DNA from: Macrostomum hystrix | Lineage: Eukaryota > Platyhelminthes > Macrostomidae | Direction of reading: 5' to 3' | DNA: 64,000 bases | NCBI GenBank assembly: GCA_950097015.1 | Contig: CATNEN010000012.1 | Span: 2,659,501 to 2,723,500 of the forward strand | Shown here: positions 37,042 to 47,988 of the stretch, one piece after another | How positions within the stretch are numbered: position 1 is the first letter of the stretch | Layout of the letters: the number at the start of each line of letters is the position of its first letter | Translations under genes and position numbers: made by a program | The notes under the pieces: generated by a model | Seen by the model: only the letters and a program-made list of their open reading frames with translations | Told to the model about the DNA's origin: nothing | Databases searched by the model: none

Positions 37042-39660
37042 GCCGGCTGGCTTGCTTGTGTGGAAGATTCTAGCATGTTAGCAATATAATATGTTTTTCA
37101 TTTTTATTTTATATATTCTTTGTATTTTATGAGACACAATTATTATTTTTTAGTTCTTCATTAAACTCATCACCATTCTCAAACATATTATAAAATTCAC
37201 ATATGTAATTGAGTTTATGAGAATGAAGTGTGAGACTGGTGTTTGTGTAAAATTAAGCGAAAGACTTGTTCTAGCATTAAAAGTATACAATAGCGATAAG
37301 TTATCATCAGTTAAAACTTCAGTTACAGCTTTCATCAGTTAAAGTTTATTTTAAAAAGCTGTAAAGCAAAGAAATCAAACTATAAAATCAGAAATTAACC
37401 TAAATTAAGTTATCGCAATTTTTAAAATGTGTCGTTTTTTTACTTTTGTTGCACAGTTGTTTTGCGAAAAGAAAATATACGTAAAGTAAAGTTAATCTAC
37501 TTAGATGCTTTTATTCAAACTCTTTCAAAGGCTATTATGGTGTTTCTATTTAGGTAAGGTAAAAGTGTTAAAATGCTTGGATATTATATCATTGCCTGCA
37601 TGCTTATATCAAGGCCTTTAGATAAAATATAAAGGTCTTCATAATAGAGAACTTATGAAGATGCACAAGTACAGTCATCTTAAGACTATATGGAGGCTTG
37701 GAGGTAATTATAAAAAGTAGCAGAATATTATCATTATGAGCGATAATTTATCCACATATAATGCGATCAATTGCATAAATGAATTCTTAAAAATAGTTTA
37801 CTTACTATGTGAAATGGATAAATAGATGTAAGTCAATCGACCACCATTCGGCTGCGTGTACATGCAAACAGAAAAAAACCCAGCGTGCAAAACATTTTAG
37901 AAACCACTAACCAAACATACATTTAGCAATAGTTATGTTTTAAAGATGGTAATTCTAAAGTAGAATAACGTATGAATATTATTTTAAAATATATGCATTT
38001 TCATTATGACCTCCTTAATTTTTTACTTGAGATTATGACTTAACAGAGTGTTATAATAAATTAGTTGCGGCTTTTCTTCGCAAGTCAAAAGGCAAATTAC
38101 GATTCATACAAATTCGATCGATTACTTTTTATCAATAGTCGATCGCATTTGTTAACAACTTTACTTTGTTTTGCTAAATTCGTGCGACTTCATTCAAATT
38201 TTTCACTTAAACCTACAACGAATAATATTTTACCTGAAGTTAGTCCTTACTCCTGGCAGGGAACCATAAGAGTTGCCTCATCAATAACAGTTTCACGGTA
38301 GTAATTACTTTATATTAGGCTACATAAATAGAAATATAAAAACGGATAAAATAATTTTAGACCTCTAGTAAGCCAAATTACTCGCCAGTAATCCCTTTAA
38401 CGAAAGCGACGAATTAAAATTTGATATAGTAAATTCACTTTTATTGAATTTAAAGCGTTCATGTTTTTTGCTTAAATAATAATCCCGTGCTTTATATTAA
38501 CTATAAAAAATGAGAAAATCGAGACAATATATAAGTATTTGCGCAGCGTAGCTGCTTGACTGACAGAATTCGCCGCTTTTATTATAAGTGCTTTAGCTTG
38601 AACTTACGCTGCTCACGACTATATTTGAAGGCCCCACTAATGGGAAAATGAAAATTTAGTAACAATGAAATTATTCACGCAAGTATGATTATAGATGACG
38701 AGAATAATAATGGACACAGACGCAAAACTTTATTGAATAGCTGATGTAAATACTTAATTGTTAGTTCAACCCTAAACAAACAAAACCATAAGTTGTACAA
38801 AAACTATTGCAACTGTAATTATTTTACACATACAAATAGAAGCGTCGCTATAAAAAATGAAAATTACTAGCTACTTGTCACATCAAACTGCGTACAAACA
38901 GCTAAATTAAACGAAAAAAGCAACACCGTGAACGCGAATGCACTTAAACAAAAGAAAACGAATAAACGAAATATGTGAAGCAATCAATCAAACAAACATG
39001 TTAGTTTTATACATTAGCGTGGCGTGTGCAAGCAGCACAGAAAGAAACAAATAGAAAATGGGGAACAGAAAACAAGCACATTTTGGGAGCATCAAAATGT
39101 AAATTGGGTAGGGCTTAATGCATCACAGCATAGAGTAACTAACACCTGAACTCAATTTACAGGTGCGTCAAACTGAAACTTTGATGAAATTGTAAACAAC
39201 AACAGCCGGAGGAAATTCAAAGAAAAAGGCCTGAAAAACAGTGCACAACAGAGAGAAAAAATGGGGAGCAAAGTTTCACTGTTCACTGTGGCATTTAAGA
39301 CATTGCCGAGTCCATATAGAGGTTTCTCAGTAAACAGGATAATCTCGTATTTTATATATATAATGTGCAGTGTGTAGGTATGTGATATATATATTATAGC
39401 ATTCTAGTAAATCACAATAGCTAAGAAAAAACCACAGTAATTGTGTTAGTTTGTGTTAGTATCTTATAATATTTTATAGCATTCTAGTAAATCACAATAG
39501 CTAAGAAAAACCACAGTAATTGTGTTATATTAGAACAGTAACAGTATGTAGAAATGTTAGTGAACAAAAAATTTATTTAGCTATTTGTAAATTTGAGAAT
39601 CTTCCTAATATTTCTAAATTCCTTCGGCACGCTGCATCAAAGATGCAATAATGCTCAGAA
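37042..39660. other. A/T-rich region without recognised exons
   Basis: Separates the 5' end of the coiled-coil gene from the 3' flank of the zinc-finger gene, which reads toward it. The right part (about 38700-41018) may be a long 3' UTR of the zinc-finger gene: a minus-strand AATAAA is present near 38720 and another near 39583. A direct duplication is present at 39397-39528. Confidence 0.5.
39397..39528. repeat. Direct duplication, two copies 78 bp apart
   Basis: A segment containing AGCATTCTAGTAAATCACAA then TAGCTAAGAAAAA and CCACAGTAATTGTGTTA occurs twice with one indel. Confidence 0.85.
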
Positions 39661-39669
39661 TGATACGAT

Positions 39670-40345
39670 CTAGATTGGATAAGGATGGCATTGGTTAGAT
39701 AAGAATGGTTTTAGGTTGGATAAGGATGGCTCAGGTTGGATAAGGATGGTTCAGGTTGGATAAGGATGGCAAAGGTTGGATAAGGATGGCTCAGGTTGGA
39801 TAAGGATGGTTCAGGTTGGATAAGGATGGTTCAGGTTGGATAAGGATGGTTCAGGTTGGATAAGGATGGCTCAGGTTGGATAAGGATGGCTCAGGTTGGA
39901 TAAGGATGGCTAAGGTTGGATAAGGTTGGTTCAGGTTGGATAAGGATGGTTCAGGTTGGATAAGGATGGCTTAGGTTCGATAAGGAAGGTTTAGGTTGGA
40001 TAAGGATGGTTCAGATTGGATAAGGATGGTTCAGGTTGGATAAGGATGGTTCAGGTTGGATAAGGATGGTTCAGGTTGGATAAGGATGGCTCAGGTTGGA
40101 TAAGGATGGCTCAGGTTGGATAAGGATGGCTAAGGTTGGATAAGGTTGGTTCAGGTTGGATAAGGATGGTTCAGGTTGGATAAGGATGGCTTAGGTTCGA
40201 TAAGGAAGGTTTAGGTTGGATAAGGATGGTTCAGATTGGATAAGGATGGTTCAGGTTGGATAAGGATGGTTCAGGTTGGATAAGGATGGCTTAGGTTGGA
40301 TAAGGATGGCATAGGTTGGATAAGGATGGCTCAGGTTGGATAAGG
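39670..40345. repeat. 20-bp minisatellite GGTTGGATAAGGATGGCTCA
   Basis: About 34 copies. A block of about 220 bp with the same order of variants (including GGTTCGATAAGGAAGGTTTA) occurs twice (roughly 39800-40020 and 40020-40240), so the array grew by segment duplication. It lies 3' of the zinc-finger coding region, possibly inside its 3' UTR. Confidence 0.95.
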
Positions 40346-41018
40346 ATACATCTAGACAGGAATAAGGACAGGATACAGGTTTGACATGTAAAAAATCGCA
40401 ATAATGTAAAAAGAACACAACACAAAAGAATCACAACTTTGGACTCGCTCAGTCCAGTTGGTGTGCAATAAAATCTCCAGTTTCTCAGCAGTACCAGTAC
40501 ATCCGCAGCAACTAGCAATAATACCTTATCTAACTATATGAGTAGAAGTATACGACACAGGCTAACTAAACTATACTAGATAGATCAAGGAAATACAAAA
40601 AAGCTGTGAATAAAAAAGAACGAAGCTGGGCTTCCAACACACAAAACTGGTTGAATAATTCAGATTTCATCTGATCTGAATAAAACTAGTGAAAACGGTA
40701 TAATAAAAAGTGCAGCTCGATAATAACAGTCCCTGTTCTTGAGTTTAAACAACTAAATGAAGGCTTGCATGTTTTTTTAAAAGTCTGCTTAAAGCTTAAC
40801 TGTTAAATTTTGCAAAGAAAACAAGCAGCAGGGTAACAAGGCTAAGAGGAGCATAGCAACTACACCCTTGATGTCACAAACAGATTACATGGGATTGATC
40901 CCAAAAATATGAACAGGGGAGCAATGCCACATAAGGCGAGTTGCCGAACAAGTTGGCAGACGGAGCATGAACCTGAGCGCATAAAGACTAAGGCAATCAA
41001 TCAGTTGGCTGCAGCAAG

Positions 41019-42668
41019 TCAGGCATCGCTGGACTCAGCACCCTCCGGTTGTCGCAGCAAATTGAAGCTGCCATTCCTAATAGCCAGCAGCAGCTGCGGC
41101 AGGTCCTCTTCCACCTCCATGGCCTCCTGCCAGGTCTGAACAACTGAACTGTGGGATCGGAGCACGTGCTTCTGCAAGTTACCTGGCAGAGTGAAAGCAG
41201 ATTTACACAATCTGCAGACGTAGGGGCGCCGGCCAGTGTGTATGATCTGATGTTGATAGAGATTGTTAGACTGAGAGAAGGCCTTGGCGCATACAACACA
41301 CTGGAAAGGCCTAGCACCCGAGTGCACCCGCTTGTGCCGCATGAGATTGGAGTGATTGCTGAATGACTTGCCGCAGACCGGGCAGCTGTAAATCCGACTA
41401 TTGCCGTGCGAAACTCGGCGACCGTTGGACGCTGCTGCCGAGCCGGATGTGGAAGCTCCGTCAGCGTCTAAAGTCAACGGGGAAGCCGGCAGGGGCGGCA
41501 CCGAGGCCAGCCTCAGCGTCAGGCCGGATGCGTTGACGATCGGCGAGGAAGCGACTGCGGGGGCCTCTGCAAGGATCACGCCCGGCTTCTCGTCGACGAT
41601 TATCGGCTCGTCTTCGTCGTCGAATTCACCATAGTCTTCGTCGTCTTGCTCGGCAAAGTCGACGTCGGGATCAACAGATCGGGGCACAACATCGGCGATT
41701 ACTTCGTCGACTTCGCATTCGGGCGCCGAGTGCCTGACCGGACTAGGAAAGGAGGAAGCCGGGCTGGGTGTGTAGTCGCCCTGCGCTCCGCTGGCTCCGG
41801 AGTTGTTGCCGTTGCCAAGGACAACAATGGTGACGCCGTTGTCCATTGCAATTTCACCGTTGGCAATCGCAGCGGCGTGTAGTCGATTGAGTAGATTGAC
41901 AGCCTGGACAGCGAAGTTTGAATGCGCTAGCGAGGCCGGCAGGCAGAGACAGGGCGGACCGACAACAACGTCGCTCTGACGAAACAGCGGCGGCAGCGGC
42001 CGAGCTGTCAGGCCGGTTGGGGCTACGGGCTCTAGCTTGCCGTTGAAACTGCTGCTGCTTCCGCTGCTGCTGCCACCGTCGCCGCTGCAAAAGCTGCTGC
42101 TGACAGGCGATGAAAACAAGCTAGAAAAACTGGTGGCGGTCGTTTGCGTCGTTGAAACCATAGACGATGGCGCTGAAGGAGTCACCAATAGTGTCACAGT
42201 TGACACTGGTGGCACTGAATGATGCGTCGATGCAGGCGGCGGCGGAGGCTGCGACGCCCTAGCCGATGTCAGCGTCAGCTGTGGCATCAACGACGACGCA
42301 GAAGACGTCAAGGAGAAAGTTGGCAACGAAGGCGGCATCGTCGAAGTCAGGGTGAGCATCGGTGGCGTCAGCGGCTTGATCTGCGTTGTCATTGAGCCAG
42401 ACCCGGGCGTTGCTGATACGAGAACTACTTCGCTGTCATCGTCATCGCAGTTGTTATTGTTATCGTTTTCCTCGTCCTCTGGCACCACCGGCACGCACAG
42501 GGACACTGGCTGGCTAGATTCCAGCTGACTGTGATCAGGCTGGGACAACGCCGCCTGAGTAGTTTCATCATTCTCCACCTGCTCCAGGGTGCTGCAGGTG
42601 ACAGCTATGGTGGCCGTGTTGCCACCAGCATCAGCCACCTGCAGCAGCACGGGGACAGCCTTCACTCG
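41019..42668 (-). CDS. C2H2 zinc-finger protein, 3' coding exon (5' end not found)
   Basis: Probable transcription factor. The frame opens after a plausible acceptor (CCCACTTCAG) at 42669, reading RVKAVPVLLQ, with no upstream ATG, so one or more 5' exons are missing from my model. About 425 residues of low-complexity sequence rich in Ser, Thr, Pro and Val include an acidic patch (EQDDEDYGEFDDEDEP). Then come three tandem C2H2 fingers at about residues 426-505: CPVC...HKRVH, CVVC...HQIIH and CRLC...HVLRSH, joined by SGARP and TGRRP linkers close to the TGEKP type. The C-terminal tail is MEVEEDLPQLLLAIRNG and ends ESSDA. The fingers alone do not identify an orthologue. Confidence 0.85.
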   Translation of the reverse strand, partial: RVKAVPVLLQVADAGGNTATIAVTCSTLEQVENDETTQAALSQPDHSQLESSQPVSLCVPVVPEDEENDNNNNCDDDDSEVVLVSATPGSGSMTTQIKPLTPPMLTLTSTMPPSLPTFSLTSSASSLMPQLTLTSARASQPPPPPASTHHSVPPVSTVTLLVTPSAPSSMVSTTQTTATSFSSLFSSPVSSSFCSGDGGSSSGSSSSFNGKLEPVAPTGLTARPLPPLFRQSDVVVGPPCLCLPASLAHSNFAVQAVNLLNRLHAAAIANGEIAMDNGVTIVVLGNGNNSGASGAQGDYTPSPASSFPSPVRHSAPECEVDEVIADVVPRSVDPDVDFAEQDDEDYGEFDDEDEPIIVDEKPGVILAEAPAVASSPIVNASGLTLRLASVPPLPASPLTLDADGASTSGSAAASNGRRVSHGNSRIYSCPVCGKSFSNHSNLMRHKRVHSGARPFQCVVCAKAFSQSNNLYQHQIIHTGRRPYVCRLCKSAFTLPGNLQKHVLRSHSSVVQTWQEAMEVEEDLPQLLLAIRNGSFNLLRQPEGAESSDA

Positions 42669-42689
42669 CTGAAGTGGGTAAGGAAGATT

Positions 42690-44720
42690 TAACTGTTTCT
42701 GGCTTTATCACAAATGGTAAGAAGCTTTTTGCTTTTGCAATAATTTTGTATCATACAAGAATTATCATAGTAGCTTATAGGCTAGCCTTATAACATATAA
42801 CTTATACAATATAAAAAATATTTTGAGTTCAAAAAATTATTTCATGAAGATAAAGTAACTAATTATAGCTACAGATTGGTCTACAACTAAAAAAAAGCTT
42901 CAAATAAATTGAAGTTATTAAAATAGTTAAGCATTCGAGTTAATAATAAAAACACTTTTGTGCCACTGCAAGGCTACTGACTATTAATCAGTTAATTCAC
43001 TGGACTGGGTGCAATGCATTATCCGTCAAAAGGCCCTGTTCACCAGGTTTGCCAAGCTTGTTGATGTCATCTCTATTCTAGTGAAAGTTGTTAAGTCATT
43101 TCTCTCCTGTTGCTTCAACTGTCAGTTGAAGAACTTAGTGCAAATTTCTTACCTTGTGCTATGTACACCTGAAAATGTTGACCTGGCCACATGCTTTGGT
43201 GTTGTTTCATGTCTATAGGGGCACTTGGATAAGTAATAGAACCAACTATCTATCTATAACTATCTTCTGTTTTATATTTTCTCTTATCTATATTATATAC
43301 AAATAAAAATTTGCATACATATATAATTTCTTGTTAAGTAGATATAATTATTCTTTAATTTATTTTGTAGGAATTTGAGTGCTAGTTGCAGACGATGAAG
43401 TATTCATTACTTGCATACATGCGCAACACCCGGCCGACCCAGCCAAACTGGCCGGGTGAAACGAGGGCCAAGCAAGGTAAGTCGCAAAAACAAATCGACC
43501 AAGCGCCAAAAAATCAAAGGGGGGACCAAGGGACAAAAAAGGAAGGTGTAAAGAAAAGGAAAAAGGGGAGAGAAAAAGAGAGCAAATGAGAGCAAACTTA
43601 GTCGTAAATAGAGCAATGAAACGAACTAAGTCGCAAATGAGAGCAAAAACTAAGTCGCAAGGCCGGCTAAGATTTGGGAGGCTGCGCATGTATGATTACT
43701 TGCATAAACTTTTTTCTGTGAAATATTTTGTAATTCTATAGATAGAACTAGTCCAATAATGAATTGAAGGCAAAATCTTGAAGTACAATTATAAAGTCAC
43801 AGTTGAGAGAAAACTTAAGTTGCAGATTAAAGAATCATCTGTGCTCCCCAAAGGAGGGCAAAACAAACTGCAATTTAGTTTTTTTGTTTGATAAAGCAAA
43901 TGTTGTTTGATAAAACAAACTTCAATAAGTCATGAATGAGAAAAAGCAATAATAATTCACAAAGTTTGCTAATTTCCTAAAATATGGTAAACTGTTCTTT
44001 AGTCCCTTTTTGCTTTTAGCAGACTTCACCCTAATGTGGATTTACACAAAGCTAGAAAATATTGTCACTTGTCAGTATGCTATGATTTAATCCAAATGCT
44101 CAATCAGATCTCAAACCAATACAAAGTCTATATGACTATAGCTTTGATATACATGTAAGATGTAACTTCACAGATAGGCTATATTATTTTAATAATCTAA
44201 TTGCACCATTCCTAAATCTCTTAGACTCTAATGGTTTAGCTATTGAAATGCACATTATTTATAAAAATAAATTACTTAAGTTTAATGATTTTTTGTCTAA
44301 GAAACATGAAGACACTGTAAAATATCCTATGACAGTATGAGCCAAGGTCGCAAATTGCAAATACATGCATATATTGATTTTAATTTACTTTACATGTCCT
44401 GTTTGTGTGATCTGTGTCACTAAAGGGATCCAAAACTAAATTAATACGCTGCAAAACGGACACTAGCTAGCTATTCAAGTCATTTCGTCATTGTCAACTG
44501 GGGTTGGTACTTGGCAGGCCGCCTAGCGACTGATTCCAGTAGTTGTTCACGTCGTCATCAGCCAACTGGGACACCCAAATAATTAGTCACTTCGTCAAAT
44601 TATTTGACAAAAAACAGTTGACAAACTGCCCAGAACTCTATAGCCTCCTAAGACATGTCACCGCGGCACATACACATAACGGGCGCTCGTCATCACACTG
44701 GCATGCAATAAAAACGTGTG
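42690..44720. other. A/T-rich region upstream of the zinc-finger exon
   Basis: May contain the missing first intron or exon(s) of the zinc-finger gene, but none could be supported. A small inverted repeat (ACCCGGCC and GGCCGGGT) lies at 43427-43458, and AAGTCGCAA is repeated several times at 43470-43670. Confidence 0.5.
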
Positions 44721-44956
44721 AATGACGAGTGTAACTTTTTCCGCTCGTTTTCCCGCTCGATATTCCGATCAATCAATATTCCGGTCGACTAATTCAGTGT
44801 CGACACTTAAACAAAAGATTTAAAGCATATAAATAAATAAAAAGTCTCTTTATTTTTATTTTACTAATTTTAGTTTTTAATATTAAACACTATTATTTTC
44901 CTCTATTTCTCCAAAAAAAACAGTTAAAATGCATTTCATTTCAATTAAAATACATT

Positions 44957-45105
44957 AACTGTCGGGTAAGGTGGTGATTTAACTGTCGGGACGATGAATA
45001 ACTGTCGGGATGATGAATTTACTGTCGGGATGATGCATTAACTGTCGGGATGATGCATTAACTGTCGGGATGATGCATTAACTGTCGGGTCAGGTGGTGA
45101 TTTAA
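44957..45105 (+). repeat. Subterminal ~20-bp tandem repeats
   Basis: About seven copies of TTAACTGTCGGGATGATGCA and variants just inside the left inverted repeat, with matching inverted copies at the right end. Subterminal repeats of this kind commonly act as transposase-binding sites; that role is inferred. Confidence 0.7.
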
Positions 45106-45624
45106 CCGGGATGATTTAACACGCTGGGCGCAAGGACTAAGGTGATAAAAAGCGAGTAGCTTAAAATGACATTGTCAGTCCACCAGCGCGTTTTACTCAG
45201 CGTACATGAATATAAAATAATCAACCATTCAGCCAGCAGCAGCCAGCTGCTGCACGCAGGCTGCGCACTCACTACGTGACAGGTACAAGGCTCGGGAGTC
45301 GAGCAGCAGCCAGACCGCAGAGCTCGCGGCTTTCCGCATTGGAGGGCTGCCTGGAGCCCCTGAAGCGCTTACAAAACAAGGTCATCAAAACAATGCTGCC
45401 CAGGAACCTGGCTGTGCGGTACCTCTCTCCCTTGAATGTCCGTTTGCTTAGAGACAGGTCACAGAGTGTTTGCTCATCCCAGCTTTCTGCTAACAACTCT
45501 CTACTTGACATTGCTAAATATTATATTAAAGGAGAGAACTGCCAGCCAGGCCACTCCTCACGTTGCCCTGCGAATAATGCCAGGGCCTCAACTTGAGCCT
45601 CAAGTTGAGCCTCAACTGGGCTGC

Positions 45625-45695
45625 AAGCATGCAGGGACTCCTTAAACTACTTAATTTAAGTAGTCCCTAGCTGCAAGCAAGAACGCAGCCCAGGA
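45625..45695. repeat. Imperfect hairpin inside the transposon
   Basis: CTGGGCTGC...GCAGGGACT on the left faces AGTCCCTAGCTGC...GCAGCCCAG on the right, with an inner CTACTTAATTTAAGTAG palindrome. Confidence 0.6.
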
Positions 45696-46303
45696 AAAAA
45701 TATTGTGTCTTGATTGTCTTCAAATTAAAGCTGACAGGCAGAAGGAAACGAAACGGCTGCCGCCGCAGCTGCTTCCGAGGAAGTCGAACTGCTTCATCGG
45801 CTGGTCCGGATGCTGCCCTTGACGTCCGGCCCGATCGCCTGCCACCGGATGACATACCGCCTACGCCTTTCCTGAAGCCTTCTTCCGCTGCAACGCCTGT
45901 CCAGACTCGAAGGTACGGCGGATCGCTCCGGCGAAGGGACTCCAGCAGCTCCATGGCCCTCTCGGTACGGACCACCGGGGCTCCTGACCCGACCACTGGA
46001 CCAGCTGCGGGACCCGACAGTTAATTCATCGTCCCGACAGTTTAATTAACCAACCTGACCCGACAGTTAATGCATCATCCCGCCAGTTATTGCATTTTAA
46101 TTCATTGAAATGAAATGCATTTTAACTGTTCTATTGGAGAAAAAATAGTGGAAAATGATTGTGTTCATTATAAAAAACTAATATTAGTAAAATGAAAATA
46201 TAGAAACTATTTTTTTTTCATTTATTTTATTTTTTGCCTCTCTTTAAGTGCATTAACTGTCGGAATATCGATCGGAATATCGAGCGGGAAAAGATACACT
46301 CGT

Positions 46304-47985
46304 AAGTCGTAAGTTACAAAAAAAACAATTTAAACTTTTTTTTTAAATTAAAAAATTAACTACAAATAATCTTGGCTTACAAGCGTAGTAAGTATAAATA
46401 AAAAATCTGTATCTGAGTGAAATAAAAAAATGACTTCACAATTAACGTACTTAACATGTCATGTAGCTGGGTACTCTGTTCTAGGAAAAATTGTACTGAA
46501 TTGAAGTCAGCTGTAAAGTTTAAGTTTTGTTCAAACGATAGACTTCATGGTGACCTTCTAATAATTTAGCTTAGGCCTAGTAAACTTATATTAGTATATA
46601 CTTAAGCTAGTTCTAGTAGGAGCTTTCTTTCTCAACAATTAATTTCGTAGGCATAGGGGCCTATTTATCTAACTTCAAATCCTTATTCCAGCCCCTAATT
46701 CACAATCCCAATTTTTATTCCCTTAGTTGTATTTTAGAATTTAGGCCGGAACTTCTGAATCACGAATTTCCTAATTCTTATCGTTTAACTTAGCACAGCA
46801 AAGAGTTTGTACTAAAAATATCACTTTGGCAATCTTTTGGCTTTGTGTCATAAATTATTTTGATTAATGTTTCCTTTTTACCGGTAACATTAAAGGTAGG
46901 GGGGCCTAACATTAAAAAATCCTTAGAGTTTTATTAGGGCTTTGTTATTTTGGCACATTTTTTTGCCACATGGTTTTGGTAATGTTATTCATTAAAACAA
47001 TGAGTCCCGTGGTAAAAGTCCATGTTGCTGCAGGTCTGAACAATGCAGGTCAGTGCTAGAGGAGAGCAATATTTAAGCCTATAGGCAAATGTTGAACATA
47101 ATAATGTGGACTATTAAAAATCTCTAGTGTCTCTGAAATATTGGGACTGTGATTGTTAACGATTTATGTTTATACCCACTATGGCACTATGCTAGTATGT
47201 TTAGAAAAAATCAAACAAAATTTCTATGTTTAGACCCACTTTTCTACACTTTTATACACTTAGAGCTAATTATGTTTTTGTCTGAGACTTTAGTTCTTGC
47301 AGCTTCTAGTTTATGGTTTACAAGCTGGAAAGTTGACACAACTCTTTGGAACTCAAGGGTCTATGGATTCCATAGACTGAAAAATATTTTTAAGGCTATG
47401 GTAAAACTTAGTTTCTTTGAGTTTTTTTGTCACTAGTGTCTCTCATATTCTGGCTCAACATTTGCCCAATTTGACATAAAGGCAAAAATCTCTTAATTGC
47501 CTTTAAATGCTAGCTGCTATTTTTATAATCTTAAATGACCTCAGTGTTGATTTTTTCATTATGACCACTTTCCTATATGTAGGGTCAATTGCTAATTTGG
47601 AGATAATAGAATGTACATTACTTTCTAGGGAAACTTTTACTGAATGCTCCTCTTTTTAATATGGTAAACAAGGGGCAGCTTTCCAACTCTGAATGGGCAT
47701 TCTAATGTCATGTTAGTGCTTTAGACTTTTGATGTCTGATGTTGGCTTTGTATCTTGAATCTTTGAGCCTAGGAGTAAATAAATATCATCCTCTAGATAG
47801 ATGCTTATTCCCCAATCCCCGTTGCTTCAGTTCACCAATAGAATGGCAACCAACAATGCTCCAATAAGCATTTCGGTGTGTGTTATACCCGCCAGTCCAT
47901 GCACTTACTGCACAATTTTCGCTTACTAAAAAACAACAGATACTAAAAAGCTTACTATTTCTTTTCAGAAAGTTGCTACTAACCA
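46304..47985. other. A/T-rich region upstream of GPKOW
   Basis: No recognised exon; the open frame at 47149-47436 has no supporting features. A short palindrome TCTATGGATTCCATAGA occurs near 47370. Confidence 0.5.
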
Positions 47986-47988
47986 GGC

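Larger units (their letters stand above)
44725..46303. mobile_element. Long-terminal-inverted-repeat (foldback-type) DNA element, ~1.58 kb
   Basis: The ends match as inverted repeats: left ACGAGTGTAACTTTT with CCCGCTCGATATTCCGATC, right the reverse complement with small indels. The match continues inward for about 300-380 bp on each side, including A/T-rich sequence and a subterminal AACTGTCGGGATGATGCATT tandem array (left 44957-45105, inverted on the right 46005-46090). The interior (about 45110-46005) has no recognisable transposase. A frame at 45276-45596 contains PLKRLQNKVIKTML and YLSPLNVRLLRD, faintly like the C-terminal end of non-LTR reverse transcriptases, so an older retroelement fragment may be trapped inside. 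Target-site duplication not identified. Probably non-autonomous. Confidence 0.72.

Noticed and set aside
41401-42222. Plus-strand frames opposite the zinc-finger exon
   Set aside because: Shadows of the long minus-strand coding exon, which has intact C2H2 motifs.
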